A stretch of 64,000 nt of DNA from Lichenicola sp964236105 (GCA_964236105.1 CAXSBC010000005.1:186001-250000); one strand, 5' to 3'. Numbered from the stretch's first letter, positions 26,543-35,836 are shown. Numbers and translations: made by a program. Notes: a model not told the origin generated them from the sequence alone.

Positions 26543-26873
26543 GCTGTTCTCCGGGCCAGTCTGTGGCGGCGACGACTGACGAGTCGGGCCGTATGCTCAT
26601 CTGACAGGTGAAGTAGCCGCCGTAAAGTGCCGTTCCGCAAGCATTATCCTACCAGCCACGGTGCCAGGATGTGCGGTGTGGCGAAACTGCATCTGTTTGC
26701 ACGGTCTGACATGGGCAAAACCGCCGCCCCCCCCGACCGGCACCCCGGAAGCCGGTGAATGGCGCCGTCCTGCGGCTCCGAGTCGCGGAGTGCCCAGTCT
26801 ATCGCCGCTGCGGGTTTTGGCCTAATGCACTGTCCCCCGCATTTGGCGCGGGTTGCCAGCTTCGGAGCTACGA
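26543..26873. other. Divergent intergenic region
   Basis: About 330 bases between two divergent starts, with lower GC than the genes. It must hold both promoters but no clear -35/-10 pair stands out. It contains a run of C residues (ccgcccccccc) and a 5-bp inverted repeat near 26838. Open frames across it lack start signals and natural composition. Confidence 0.4.
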
Positions 26874-27425
26874 GTGCGCGCGCGAACCACTGCATCCCTG
26901 CTGACCACCGGTCTCCTGATCGCCGGTTGCGCGCACAAGCCCGCTCCGGCCCCGGTCGCCGCGGCCGAGCCGGATCCGTTCGGCTATCAGAAGGTGTCGG
27001 CCGTCTGCACGGTCAGCCCGGTCGCGACCGGTCCGGCCGGCGACAGCGCCACGATGAGGGCCCGCTCCGACGACGGCCTGTGCGCGGTTGCGGTGTCACA
27101 GCCCGACGGCACCGCCTATGCGTCGTTCGTGCTGCAGACGCTGCCCGCGCACGGCAAGGCGTTCATCCACAACTACAACAACCAGACCCTGATCGACTAC
27201 ACGGCCACCACCGCCTATGCCGGACCGGACAGCTTCACCGTCAGCCTGATCCCGAGCGGCGGCGGCGCGCGCGTGCCGATGGTGGTGACGGTGTCCGACG
27301 ATGCGACCGGCGTCGTGCGCCCGGCGGCGGTGGTGCCCTACGCAGCGGCGCCGACGACGACGCACAACGCGCACAAGACGACGACCAAGACGCGCCACAG
27401 GAAGAAGACCGCCGCCACCTCCTGA
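26874..27425 (+). CDS. Small lipoprotein with Ig/cadherin-like strand domain
   Basis: About 183 aa. The GTG at 26874 was chosen because ggag lies 6 bases before it and it gives a normal lipoprotein signal (RTTASLLTTGLLIAGC, lipidated Cys near residue 20). The mature part has alternating strand patterns (AFIHNYNNQTLIDYTATTAY, AGPDSFTVSLIPSG) that recall repeat Ig-like or cadherin-like domains of surface proteins. The C-terminus is a Thr/Lys/His/Arg-rich basic tail (KTTTKTRHRKKT). This tail could contact peptidoglycan or other anionic polymers; that is inference. Confidence 0.68.
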   Translation: MRARTTASLLTTGLLIAGCAHKPAPAPVAAAEPDPFGYQKVSAVCTVSPVATGPAGDSATMRARSDDGLCAVAVSQPDGTAYASFVLQTLPAHGKAFIHNYNNQTLIDYTATTAYAGPDSFTVSLIPSGGGARVPMVVTVSDDATGVVRPAAVVPYAAAPTTTHNAHKTTTKTRHRKKTAATS

Positions 27426-27436
27426 GCGGTCGCGGA

Positions 27437-29176
27437 TCAGGCGGCCTTGCCGTCCTCGTCGCCGGTCAGCGCCAGCAGCGCGTCGCGCCCGAGGCGGGTG
27501 CAGAACTCGCCGAACCCCTCCTCCTCGTCGCCCTGCTCCGCCCAGGCCGCGAACAGCGGCGCGAACTTCTCCCCGAGCCTGCCTTCCGGCACCCGGTCGA
27601 GCAGCCGGAACGACAGGCTCTGGCCGTCGAAATCGCCACCGACATAGATCGCGTAGTGGCCGGGAACGCGGCCGACAAGGCCGATATCGCCGGAATAGGA
27701 GCGGGCGCAGCCGTTCGGGCAGCCGGTGATGCGCAGGCTGATGCGCCGGTCCTGCAGCCCGTGCCGGCGCAGCAGGGTCTCCAGGCTGTCCACGATCGGC
27801 TCGCGGACGCGCTCGGCCTCGGTGAGAGCCAGGCCGCAGGTCGGCAGGGCCGGGCAGGCGAGGGCGAAGCGGGAGAAGGTCGACAGCGCCGTGGCCGGCA
27901 CGACCCCATGCCCCGCCAGGATCTGGTCGACGGCGTCGCGATCCTCGGGGCGGATGTTGGACAGCAGCACGTCCTGCTGCCCGGTCATCACCGGGTCGAC
28001 GCCGAATCGCTGCACCACCTCGCGTAACGCGGTGCGGAGCGTCACGCTTCCGGTATCCTGGATGCGGCCGGAGGGCACCGGCACGCCGAGCCACCACAGG
28101 CCGTCGCCCTGCTCGTTCCAGCCGAGCAGGTCGGGAATGTGCAGCCGGTCCATCGGCCGGGCCGTCTCGAGCGTCGCGCCGTAGTAGGACTCGAGCGTCT
28201 GCCGGGTCCAGTCGAGGCCGCGATCCTCGATGACGTATTTCAGCCTGGCGCGACGACGATCGGTGCGGTCGCCGTGATCGCGCTGCAGCCGGATCACCGC
28301 CTCGGCGATCGCCAGCAGCCGGTCCGGGCCCACGAAGCAGATCGGCGTGGCCAGCCGGGGGAAGGTGTTGGCCCGGTTGTGCGTCATGCCGAGCCCGCCG
28401 CCGATGGCGATGTTGTAGCCGGTCAGCACGTCCTGCGCGTCGAACAGCGCGATCGCCGCGAGGTCGTTGGCCAGCACGTCGGCGCTGTTGTCCTCGGGCA
28501 CGGCGAGGCCGATCTTGAACTTCCTGGGCAGGTAGGTCGGGCCGTACAGGGTCTCGGTCTCGTCAGCGCCCGCGACCGGCTCCTCGTCAAGGAAGATCTG
28601 GAAGTAGCCGCGGCTTTTCGGCAGCAGGGCGGCAGACAGCATCAGCGCGTCGTCGCGCAGGCGGGTGTGCCTCGCGTCGCGTCGCGGCGCGGTGGTGGTC
28701 AGGATGTTGCGCACCACGTCGCCGCAGGCCGACAGCGTGGTGAGCAGCGTGTGGTTGATCGCCGCGATCGTCGGCTTCAGCTCGCCCTTCAGCACGCCGT
28801 GCAGCTGGATCGCCTGGCGCGTGGTGATGCGCAGCGTGCCGTTGGCATGCTCGTCCGCCAGCCGGTCGAGGCCGAGATACTGCTCGGCCGTCAGCATGCC
28901 GCCGGGCATGCGCACGCGGACCATGAACTGGTAGTCCTTCTCGAGCTTCTGCTGCTTGAGCGCGGTCGCGGTGTCGCGGTCGAACTGCTCGTAGCTGCCG
29001 TGGAACTTGAGCAGGTTGTAGCCGTCCTCGCTGACCTGCGCGCCGCCTTCGGCGAGCTCCTCGGCCAGGCGTCCGCGCAGGCCGTGGCTTGCCGCCTTGA
29101 GCGTCTCGACCCCGGAAAGCTTCTTCGGCGCCGGGTCCGACAGCGTGCCCGGCGTGGCGATGATCTGATCTGGCAC
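27437..29176 (-). CDS. cysI: Sulfite reductase (NADPH) hemoprotein beta-component
   Basis: About 579 aa. It reduces sulfite to sulfide in assimilatory sulfur metabolism using sirohaem and a 4Fe-4S cluster. The cluster cysteines are in CPALPTC (about residues 437-443) and GCPNGC (about 483-487), the canonical arrangement. The N-terminus has the family motif KLSGVETLKAASHGLRG. A GTG at 29176 with agga 8 bases upstream is the better-supported start; an ATG at 29221 is possible and adds 15 residues. No cysJ flavoprotein gene is adjacent, so electrons come from a separately encoded reductase. It lies downstream of the Rrf2 regulator gene on the same strand. Confidence 0.93.
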   Translation of the reverse strand: MPDQIIATPGTLSDPAPKKLSGVETLKAASHGLRGRLAEELAEGGAQVSEDGYNLLKFHGSYEQFDRDTATALKQQKLEKDYQFMVRVRMPGGMLTAEQYLGLDRLADEHANGTLRITTRQAIQLHGVLKGELKPTIAAINHTLLTTLSACGDVVRNILTTTAPRRDARHTRLRDDALMLSAALLPKSRGYFQIFLDEEPVAGADETETLYGPTYLPRKFKIGLAVPEDNSADVLANDLAAIALFDAQDVLTGYNIAIGGGLGMTHNRANTFPRLATPICFVGPDRLLAIAEAVIRLQRDHGDRTDRRRARLKYVIEDRGLDWTRQTLESYYGATLETARPMDRLHIPDLLGWNEQGDGLWWLGVPVPSGRIQDTGSVTLRTALREVVQRFGVDPVMTGQQDVLLSNIRPEDRDAVDQILAGHGVVPATALSTFSRFALACPALPTCGLALTEAERVREPIVDSLETLLRRHGLQDRRISLRITGCPNGCARSYSGDIGLVGRVPGHYAIYVGGDFDGQSLSFRLLDRVPEGRLGEKFAPLFAAWAEQGDEEEGFGEFCTRLGRDALLALTGDEDGKAA

Positions 29177-29459
29177 GATGCTGATCCTGGAGAAAAAGCC
29201 GGGAACGGGTCCCCCGGTCATGGAGATCGGAACTTGCGAGGTCGGCGGCAACCGGGCCCGGCCGCCCGTTTGCATGACGTCCGGAGCCCTGCGACGGCGT
29301 CGGCGACGCCGCATGGTCTGGCCGCGACGCCAACCACAACAGCATATGGTATGGCGGGACCCGAGTAGAACAGTGCTCGGACGCAGGTCTGCCGGACCAC
29401 GGCGCAGAACCGTGCTTCACGCGCGCACGGCCGGCATCCGGCCGCGGGCGGGCGGCTTG

Positions 29460-29909
29460 CTAGATGGAGAAGCTGATCGGCTCCGCCAGCGGACGACGCA
29501 GACCGGCACCCTCCGCCCGACGCACCAGATCGTCGAGCGTGAGGCCGTGCAGCTCCGCGCGCAGCGTATCGTCGAGATGGCGCCAGATCGGCTCCACCAC
29601 GCGTCCGAACAGCTCGCCGACCGGCCCGTCCTCGGCGCCGACATCCTCCGACACGGCGGTCTCGACGACCTCGGAAAGACGGATGTCGCGACGCGGCCGG
29701 CCGAGCCGGTAGCCGCCGCGGGGCCCGCGCACGCTCTCCAGCAGGGAGGAGCGGGACAGCGTCTGCAGCAGCGGCTCGATGCCGCGACGCGCGAGACCGG
29801 CACGCTCGGCGATGTCGGCGGCGCTGACCGTGCCGGCGCGTCCGGCATTGAAGGCGACATCGAGCATGATCACGACCGCCACCATCGCCCTGTCGCGCCG
29901 AAGCAGCAT
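29460..29909 (-). CDS. Rrf2-family transcriptional regulator without Fe-S cysteines
   Basis: A 149-aa winged-helix regulator. The N-terminal helix-turn-helix has VSAADIAERAGLARRGIEPLLQTL, followed by the wing LLESVRGPRGGYRLGRP, the hallmark of Rrf2 proteins. It contains no cysteine, so it cannot bind an Fe-S cluster as IscR, NsrR or RirA do. Its place between cysI and the divergent cysK suggests control of sulfur assimilation, like CymR, a cysteine-free-cluster Rrf2 protein that works with CysK in Firmicutes. That link is inference from position. The ATG at 29909 begins the conserved core; upstream codons are not family-like. Confidence 0.85.
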   Translation of the reverse strand: MLLRRDRAMVAVVIMLDVAFNAGRAGTVSAADIAERAGLARRGIEPLLQTLSRSSLLESVRGPRGGYRLGRPRRDIRLSEVVETAVSEDVGAEDGPVGELFGRVVEPIWRHLDDTLRAELHGLTLDDLVRRAEGAGLRRPLAEPISFSI

Positions 29910-29966
29910 CTTCCGTGATCTCCGTGCCTGTGATGACGACTCTGCGACCAGAGCCTGCCACGGTGC

Positions 29967-30011
29967 ATAACAGGTGGCCGTCGTCTTATCCACGATTCAG
30001 ATCGGTGTTAT
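29967..30011. promoter_or_regulatory. Possible operator/promoter region between the Rrf2 gene and cysK
   Basis: The 112-base divergent gap is AT-richer than its surroundings. It holds ataac (29967-29971) and its inverted partner gttat (30007-30011), with ttatcc and ttatta between and near them. This could include an Rrf2 operator and the cysK promoter. The assignment is tentative. Confidence 0.25.
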
Positions 30012-30021
30012 TAGGCTGGCC

Positions 30022-31047
30022 ATGGCACGCATCAACCGGATTTCCACCAAGGCATCGGTCGGACTGGGCGACGAGGCAATGCCGCCGACGCAGTTCGCAG
30101 CCCCGCGCGGACGCATCTATCCCAGCATCGTCGAGACCATCGGCGGCACGCCGCTCGTGGCCCTGCCGCGCCTGACCCGCGAGGACGGGCTGCTGGCGCG
30201 CATCGCGCTGAAGCTCGAGTTCTTCAATCCGCTGGGCTCGGTCAAGGACCGTATCGGCGCGGCGATGCTGCTCTCGGCCGAGCGGGACGGCACCATCACG
30301 CCGGGCCGGACGGTCCTGGTTGAGCCGACCTCGGGCAACACCGGCATCGCGCTGGCGTTCGTCGCGGCCTCGCGCGGCTACCGGCTGATCGTCACCATGC
30401 CGGAAGGCGCCTCGATCGAGCGACGCAAGATGCTGCGGCTGATGGACGTGCAGCTCGAGCTCACCCCGTCGCGCCTGGGCATGGCCGGCGCGATCGCGCG
30501 CGCCCGGGAGATCCTGGACAGCACGCCGGACAGCTGGATGCCGCGCCAGTTCGACAACCCGGCCAATCCCGACATCCATGCCGCCACCACGGCCGAGGAG
30601 ATCTGGGTCGACACCGACGGCGCCGTGGACATCGTGGTGGCGGGGATCGGCACCGGCGGCACGGCGACGGGCATCGCGCGCGCGCTGAAGCCGCGTCGGC
30701 CGGGGCTTGCGGTCTGGGGCGTCGAGCCGGCGGAGAGCGCGGTGCTCAACGGCGACGAGCCCGGGCCGCACGGCATCCAGGGCATCGGCCCCGGCTTCTG
30801 TCCGGGCGTGCTGCAGCTCGACGTGCTGGACGGGGTGATGACGGTGTCCGAGCGCGAGGCGATCGCGGCCGCGCGCCGCTGCGCCCGTCTGGAGGGGCTG
30901 CCGATCGGCATCTCGTCAGGAGCCGCCCTGCACGCGGCGTTGATGCTGGCCCGCAAGCCCGAGCACGCGGACAGGCAGATCGTGGTGATCATCCCGTCCT
31001 TCGCCGAGCGCTATCTGTCGACGTCCCTGTTCGCGGGCCTCGGCTAG
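30022..31047 (+). CDS. cysK: Cysteine synthase A (O-acetylserine sulfhydrylase)
   Basis: A 341-aa PLP enzyme making cysteine from O-acetylserine and sulfide, the product of CysI. The PLP lysine is in PLGSVKDRIG, the substrate loop is TSGNTGIAL, the cofactor phosphate loop is GIGTGGTATG, and GISSGAAL is near the end. The ATG at 30022 has agg 7 bases upstream; a GTG 16 codons earlier is less likely. The N-terminus carries about 30 residues before the usual IYPSIVETIGGTPLV start. It is divergent from the Rrf2 regulator gene. A strong hairpin follows at 31063. Confidence 0.95.
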   Translation: MARINRISTKASVGLGDEAMPPTQFAAPRGRIYPSIVETIGGTPLVALPRLTREDGLLARIALKLEFFNPLGSVKDRIGAAMLLSAERDGTITPGRTVLVEPTSGNTGIALAFVAASRGYRLIVTMPEGASIERRKMLRLMDVQLELTPSRLGMAGAIARAREILDSTPDSWMPRQFDNPANPDIHAATTAEEIWVDTDGAVDIVVAGIGTGGTATGIARALKPRRPGLAVWGVEPAESAVLNGDEPGPHGIQGIGPGFCPGVLQLDVLDGVMTVSEREAIAAARRCARLEGLPIGISSGAALHAALMLARKPEHADRQIVVIIPSFAERYLSTSLFAGLG

Positions 31048-31062
31048 AGCCGGGTCCTGCCT

Positions 31063-31092
31063 GGGTGTCGGGGAGGATCGTCCCCGGCACCC
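31063..31092. terminator. Hairpin between convergent cysK and OmpA-like gene
   Basis: A 12-bp stem with one G-T wobble (gggtgtcgggga and partner) and 6-base loop, 16 bases after the cysK stop. A second 7-bp hairpin (ccggcct / aggccgg) follows at 31108-31128. Neither has a T-run, so they may work together or need Rho. Confidence 0.5.
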
Positions 31093-31141
31093 GGCCTGTC
31101 CGCGCGGCCGGCCTCGGCGATAGGCCGGAGCGTCCGTTCGT

Positions 31142-32275
31142 CTAGCGGAGGATGATCTCGACGCGCCGGTTCTGCGGCTCGCGCACGTCCGGGCCGGTGG
31201 CGACCAGCGGATGCCTGTCGCCGAAGGCATGGATGTCGATCGCCGTCGTCGGTACGCCGTCATGCACGAGTTCCGCCTGCACGGTCCGGGCGCGACGCAT
31301 CGACAGGCCCTGGTTGTAGGCGGCACCCCGCGCGCCGCCGGCGATCGAGGAGTTGTCGGCATAGCCGTTCACCTCGATCCGCGTGGTCTGCACGTGAGTG
31401 GAGGCCTGCGCCGCCTGCGCCACGATCTGCCGGGCGCGGGCGGTGAGCACGGAGCGGTCCCAGTCGAAGAACACCAGGTAGGTGCGGGCCTCGGCGATCG
31501 GCGGCGCCGCCGGCACGGCGGGAGCCAGGATCGGCGGCGGCGGCGGTGCCGGATTGAGCTCGTAGCGCACGCCGAGCAGCAGGGTGTGGTTGTAGTTGGT
31601 CGTGATGTCCTGGTTGCCCCGGGCGGTGCCGTAGGGCTTGGCGCCGTTGCCGCCCTCCTCGCCGATCGAGTCGCCGGTGAAGCGCTGCGGCCCGAGGATC
31701 GAGTAGAAGCGGTATTCAAGCGTGGTCGACAGCCCCACCACCCACGGCACCGGGAACGACAGGCCGAAGATGCCCTGATAGGCGAAGCTGCCGTCGCTGG
31801 TGCCGCCGATCCGCTCGGCATAGGGGTAGCTGGTGCCGGCATAATGCTCGGCGGTGTGCGACCAGCCATAGCCGGCGCCCAGGCCGAAATACGGGTAGAG
31901 CCAGCTCTTGCCGATATCCATGTCGAACAGCGCGTTCGCCATGCCGCCGTAGCTCTCCTGCGTGCCGCCGGCGAGGGTGGGGAAGCGGGTGCCGCGGAAA
32001 TGCTGCAGCGTGTCGTTGCGGTAGTTGCCTTCGATCTCGAGCCTGAGCCCGTTGCCGAAGCCCCAGCCGACGCTGCCGAGCCCGGCGAGGCCGGGTCCGT
32101 AGCGAAGCTCGCCGCTGGGCTGCTGCGACGACAGGCGCACCGTCTGGTCCTGCGCCAGGTTGGCGCCGCCCGCGATCGCTCCATACAGGCCCTGCACCGG
32201 CTGCGCGGATGCGGGCACCGCGACCGCTGCCAGGGCGGCGGTCGACGCCGTCAGCAGCCAGATCCGTCTTGTCAT
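31142..32275 (-). CDS. OmpA-family outer membrane protein
   Basis: A 377-aa protein. It has a Sec signal peptide (cleavage near PASA-QPVQG, about residue 24) and an eight-stranded-barrel region of about 220 residues with alternating aromatic strands (LRLEIEGNYRND, YPYFGLGAGYGWS). A proline-rich linker (APPPPPILAP) precedes a C-terminal OmpA peptidoglycan-binding domain (TRIEVNGYADNS, LSMRRARTVQAEL, NRRVEIIL). It anchors the outer membrane to peptidoglycan. The ATG at 32275 is preceded by ggaggg, a good ribosome site. It is divergent from the TonB-dependent receptor, 496 bases away. Confidence 0.9.
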   Translation of the reverse strand: MTRRIWLLTASTAALAAVAVPASAQPVQGLYGAIAGGANLAQDQTVRLSSQQPSGELRYGPGLAGLGSVGWGFGNGLRLEIEGNYRNDTLQHFRGTRFPTLAGGTQESYGGMANALFDMDIGKSWLYPYFGLGAGYGWSHTAEHYAGTSYPYAERIGGTSDGSFAYQGIFGLSFPVPWVVGLSTTLEYRFYSILGPQRFTGDSIGEEGGNGAKPYGTARGNQDITTNYNHTLLLGVRYELNPAPPPPPILAPAVPAAPPIAEARTYLVFFDWDRSVLTARARQIVAQAAQASTHVQTTRIEVNGYADNSSIAGGARGAAYNQGLSMRRARTVQAELVHDGVPTTAIDIHAFGDRHPLVATGPDVREPQNRRVEIILR

Positions 32276-32771
32276 CGTCCCACGTCCCTCCGCTTCCGCG
32301 TCCGCCGGAAAGGCCGACGCGCGCGCAATGCCGGCAGCCGTGCCGAGGCCGCCCCCGTCGCCTGTTGCACCTAGCGGGTTTTGCCGGCCGGAAAAAGCGC
32401 CCGCCGTGCCCACGGCTCCGGTTCCCGGCCGGGCGTGACCGCCGGACCACGGGGCCTCGGACCGCTCACGACAAATGTGACTTTTCGGCAACGTCTGCAG
32501 CGACTGGTGACGAACGGTTCCATGCCGGCATTGCATGGGTGGGCTGTCTTGAACTTTAAGTGTCTCGCGAGCCGGGTCACATCTCCCGCAGCTCATCCGG
32601 GGTTTTTCCCCTGCCAGAAGGGCGTTCAGCAGGCTTCATGCAGGATTTCAGGAAGATTTTCAGAGTGCGCAGCGATTTTCATAATGATTTGAAAACAGGC
32701 CAGGCGGTGTTCGCCTCACGCTCATTTTATCGTCTGACGGCGCGCTCGAGCCGCGACTGGAGTAACGCACG
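32276..32771. other. Long divergent regulatory region, OmpA-like gene / TonB-dependent receptor
   Basis: Nearly 500 bases without a supported gene. The part from about 32560 to 32740 is clearly AT-richer than the rest of the window and holds repeats of gattttca and an inverted repeat (see 32676-32695). An open frame across 32381-32692 has no ribosome site and no protein-like composition. Promoters for both flanking genes should lie here. Confidence 0.5.
32676..32695. promoter_or_regulatory. Operator-like inverted repeat upstream of the TonB-dependent receptor
   Basis: ttttca and tgaaaa form a perfect 6-bp inverted repeat separated by 8 bases. The left arm is part of gattttca, which also occurs 19 bases upstream (32655-32662), and an incomplete copy (gatttca) lies 11 bases before that. 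The site is about 80 bases before the receptor ATG. A Fur-type site was considered, but the match to the Fur consensus is poor. Confidence 0.4.
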
Positions 32772-35700
32772 ATGACACGCCGGTATCAGTTCAGCCTGCG
32801 GGCCGGCCTCGCCGGGTCGATCGCGGCCCTGGCTTTGGCACCCGTGCTCGGCGCGGCGCCGGCCTTCGCGCAGCTCGCCTCCACCTCGTCGGTCGCCGCG
32901 TCGACCCCGAGCGACGTGCAGACGTCGCTGCCGCAGGTCACGTCCGGCTTCGCGCCGATCGGGTCCACGACGTTCGCCGCGGCACCAAGCTCGGCCAATA
33001 CGTCCGTGCTGGGCTCGGGCACCCAGCTCGCCCAGATCGCGCCGCTGCCGTTCGCGGCCACCACCACGCCGTTGAACGCCAGCGCCGGCTCGCCCGCCAC
33101 CGAGAACGTCCAGGTGACGGGCTCGCGCCTGCGCACCAGCAACACCACCAGTGCCGCGCCGATCACCGTCATCACCTCGGCGCAGATCACGCAGTCGAGC
33201 GCGCAGACGCTTGAGGACGTGCTGCGCAAGATCCCGTCCATCGGCACCCAGGGCATATTCTCGAGCAACAACAACGGCGGCAACGGCGCGTCCTGTATCG
33301 ATCTGCGCAACCTCGGCATCAACCGCACCCTGGTGCTGGTCGATGGCCGTCGCTTCGTGCACACGCCTGACGGCGCCGGGTCGGACTGCGTCGACTTCGA
33401 CACCATCCCGCTCGCCCTGGTCGACCGGGTCGAGATCCTCAAGGACGGCGCCTCGACCATCTACGGCGCCGACGCGATCGCCGGCGTCATCAACGTCATC
33501 CTGAAGAAGAACTTCGTCGGCACGCAGATCAATGTCGGCGGCAATGTCAGCGCCTCGGGCGACGACAAGCAGGGCGACATCCAGGGCACCACCGGCTTCG
33601 ACTTCGCCCAGGGCCGCGGCAACGTGGCGCTGAGCGGCCGCTATCTCGATCGCGGCCCGATCCTGCAGAAGGATCGCGACTGGGCGACCCCGGTGGTGTC
33701 GGGCGAGGCGGGCAATTCGCCCACCGAGCCCTATACCATCGGCTCCGGCTATCCGGTCGCCGGCCGCATCTTCGGCAAGGGCATCACAGGCAGCGACACG
33801 GTCATCAGCAACCAGCTGCAGCCGTTCGTGAACAGCTACCAGGGCGCCGGCCTCAACCCCAACATCAACGGCCGCTACGATTACGGCGCGACGCAGCAGC
33901 TGAGCGACCGCGAGACGCAGGGCAACTTCGCCGGCAACTCGCACTTCGACATCAACGATCACGCCACCGTCTATCTGCAGGGCTTCTACACCCACAAGGC
34001 GACGCAGGAGCAGCTCTCCGGCCAGCCGATCACCGGCAATCCGAACACCGGGCAGAGCTTCGATATTCCGCAGGGCAACCCGTTCGCCGAGGCACTCGGG
34101 CTGAACGAGGATCTGCAGGAGTATCGCCGCGACACCGACTTCGCGACGCGCGTCTATAAGACCTCGTCCGATGCCTGGCAGCTCACCGGCGGCGTCCGCG
34201 GCAACATCATCGGCAACTACAACTACGACCTGTACTACAGCTATGGCCGAGCGGTGACCACGATCACCACCGACGGGCAGATCAACTTCACCAACCTGGA
34301 GCAGACGGTCGGCTTCCAGAGCCTCAATGACGGCGTCGTCGACGACGGCATCTACAACCCCGGCGTCTGCACCGCCCCCTGCGCGCTCGGCAACCCGTTC
34401 GGCGCCGGCAACTACAGCGCGGCCGCCGCCAGGTATGCGACCTTCAGCTCGGTGGAGCGCGCCACCTACCAGTTCCGCGACATCGGCGGCACGATCACCA
34501 ACAACAAGATCGTGCAGCTGCCCTACGGCCCGCTCGGCGTCGCCATCGGCTTCGAGCATCGCGGCGAGCAGGGCTCGGACCGGCCCGACCCGATCATCGA
34601 GAGCGGCCAGTCGACCGCGGCCATCAGCGCGCCGACCGGCGGCGGCTTCAACGTGACGGAAGCATTCGGCGAGCTGCAGATCCCGATCCTGAAGAACCTG
34701 GTCGGCGCCAAGGACCTGTCGGGCAACATCTCCGGCCGCTGGTCCGACTACAACACCTTCGGCTCGGTGGAGAACTACAAGCTCAGCCTGAACTACTCGC
34801 CGACCCGCGACATCCGCTTCCGTGCCAACGTGGCCAGCGGCACCCGCCAGCCGGCGATCTCCGAAGCGTTCGGCGGCAACACCCTGTCCTTCAACGCCGC
34901 CACCGATCCCTGCGCGCAGATCAACAGCTACGGCGGGCTTGCCGGCATCGTCGCCGCCAACTGCACCAGGCAGCATGTCGGGCCGGGCAGCGGCTACAGC
35001 CAGAGTTCGGCACAGATCGCCACCATCACCGGCGGCAACCCGCGCCTGCTGCCCGAGACCTCGCACACCTACACCATCGGCACCGTCATCACCCCGCGCT
35101 GGACGCCGGCGCTGGCGATCACGGTGGACTATTTCCACACCAAGATCGCCAACCAGATCAACTCGCTCAACACCCAGTTCATCGCCGACAGCTGCTACGA
35201 AAGCGTCAACTTCAGCAGTCCGCAATGCGCCGCGATCGGCGCCCGCACGGCAACCAACCAGATCAGCACGATCTCCGCGGTCGAGACCAACCTCGGCGAG
35301 GTGCACACCAACGGCATCGATGCCGACATCAGCTACCTGATCAGGCTCGGCGGCGGCAACAACATCCAGCTCAGCACCGACCTGACCGACACCATCGGCT
35401 ACACCGAGCAGCTGGTGCCGAACGGTCCGTTCGTGAACCTGAAGGGCCGGCTGTCGACGATCAGCACCAACATCCTCAGCCTGTCCGGCTATCCGGTCAT
35501 CCGCGACAACTCGACCATCACCTACTCGAAGGGCGGCTTCAGCTTCAGCTGGACGCTGCGCTACATCGACGGCCTGCTCTACAACAATGGCAGCAACGAC
35601 GCCGATCCGACCGTCGACCGCTTCACCAGGACCAACGAGGTGTTCTACCACGACATCGAGGCCACCTATAACTGGAAGAAGTTCCAGGTCGTGGCCGGCA

Positions 35701-35822
35701 TCGACAACCTGTTCGACCGCACCCCGCCCTTCGTCGCCGCCGGCACCGGCACCAACACCGATCCGGCCGTCTACGACGTCATCGGCCGGCTGTTCTACGC
35801 CAAGCTGCAGTTCCGCTTCTAA
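32772..35822 (+). CDS. TonB-dependent outer membrane receptor
   Basis: A 1016-aa receptor importing a ligand across the outer membrane with TonB-ExbBD energy. A signal peptide ends near residue 34 (PAFA-QLAS). A low-complexity Ser/Thr/Ala spacer of about 80 residues follows. The plug domain begins after a TonB-box-like ENVQVTGSRL and contains ITSAQITQSSAQTLEDVLRK, LVLVDGRRFV and LKDGASTIYGADAIAGVINV. The rest is a 22-strand barrel ending in an aromatic residue (YAKLQFRF), as outer membrane proteins require. The type resembles large sphingomonad and caulobacter receptors for organic nutrients. ggag 9 bases before the ATG supports the start. A TPR-sulfotransferase gene is convergent downstream. 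Confidence 0.93.
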   Translation: MTRRYQFSLRAGLAGSIAALALAPVLGAAPAFAQLASTSSVAASTPSDVQTSLPQVTSGFAPIGSTTFAAAPSSANTSVLGSGTQLAQIAPLPFAATTTPLNASAGSPATENVQVTGSRLRTSNTTSAAPITVITSAQITQSSAQTLEDVLRKIPSIGTQGIFSSNNNGGNGASCIDLRNLGINRTLVLVDGRRFVHTPDGAGSDCVDFDTIPLALVDRVEILKDGASTIYGADAIAGVINVILKKNFVGTQINVGGNVSASGDDKQGDIQGTTGFDFAQGRGNVALSGRYLDRGPILQKDRDWATPVVSGEAGNSPTEPYTIGSGYPVAGRIFGKGITGSDTVISNQLQPFVNSYQGAGLNPNINGRYDYGATQQLSDRETQGNFAGNSHFDINDHATVYLQGFYTHKATQEQLSGQPITGNPNTGQSFDIPQGNPFAEALGLNEDLQEYRRDTDFATRVYKTSSDAWQLTGGVRGNIIGNYNYDLYYSYGRAVTTITTDGQINFTNLEQTVGFQSLNDGVVDDGIYNPGVCTAPCALGNPFGAGNYSAAAARYATFSSVERATYQFRDIGGTITNNKIVQLPYGPLGVAIGFEHRGEQGSDRPDPIIESGQSTAAISAPTGGGFNVTEAFGELQIPILKNLVGAKDLSGNISGRWSDYNTFGSVENYKLSLNYSPTRDIRFRANVASGTRQPAISEAFGGNTLSFNAATDPCAQINSYGGLAGIVAANCTRQHVGPGSGYSQSSAQIATITGGNPRLLPETSHTYTIGTVITPRWTPALAITVDYFHTKIANQINSLNTQFIADSCYESVNFSSPQCAAIGARTATNQISTISAVETNLGEVHTNGIDADISYLIRLGGGNNIQLSTDLTDTIGYTEQLVPNGPFVNLKGRLSTISTNILSLSGYPVIRDNSTITYSKGGFSFSWTLRYIDGLLYNNGSNDADPTVDRFTRTNEVFYHDIEATYNWKKFQVVAGIDNLFDRTPPFVAAGTGTNTDPAVYDVIGRLFYAKLQFRF

Positions 35823-35836
35823 GCCGCCGGGACTGT

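Noticed and set aside
32381..32692. A small plus-strand gene upstream of the TonB receptor
   Set aside because: No ribosome site, no protein-like pattern, and the frame runs through the AT-rich regulatory part.
32674..32696. A Fur box
   Set aside because: The inverted repeat is AT-rich and near a TonB receptor gene, but it matches few positions of the Fur consensus and the receptor type looks like an organic-nutrient importer.
32727..35651. A minus-strand open frame of about 970 codons opposite the TonB receptor gene
   Set aside because: Val/Asp/Arg-rich shadow of a well-supported receptor gene.
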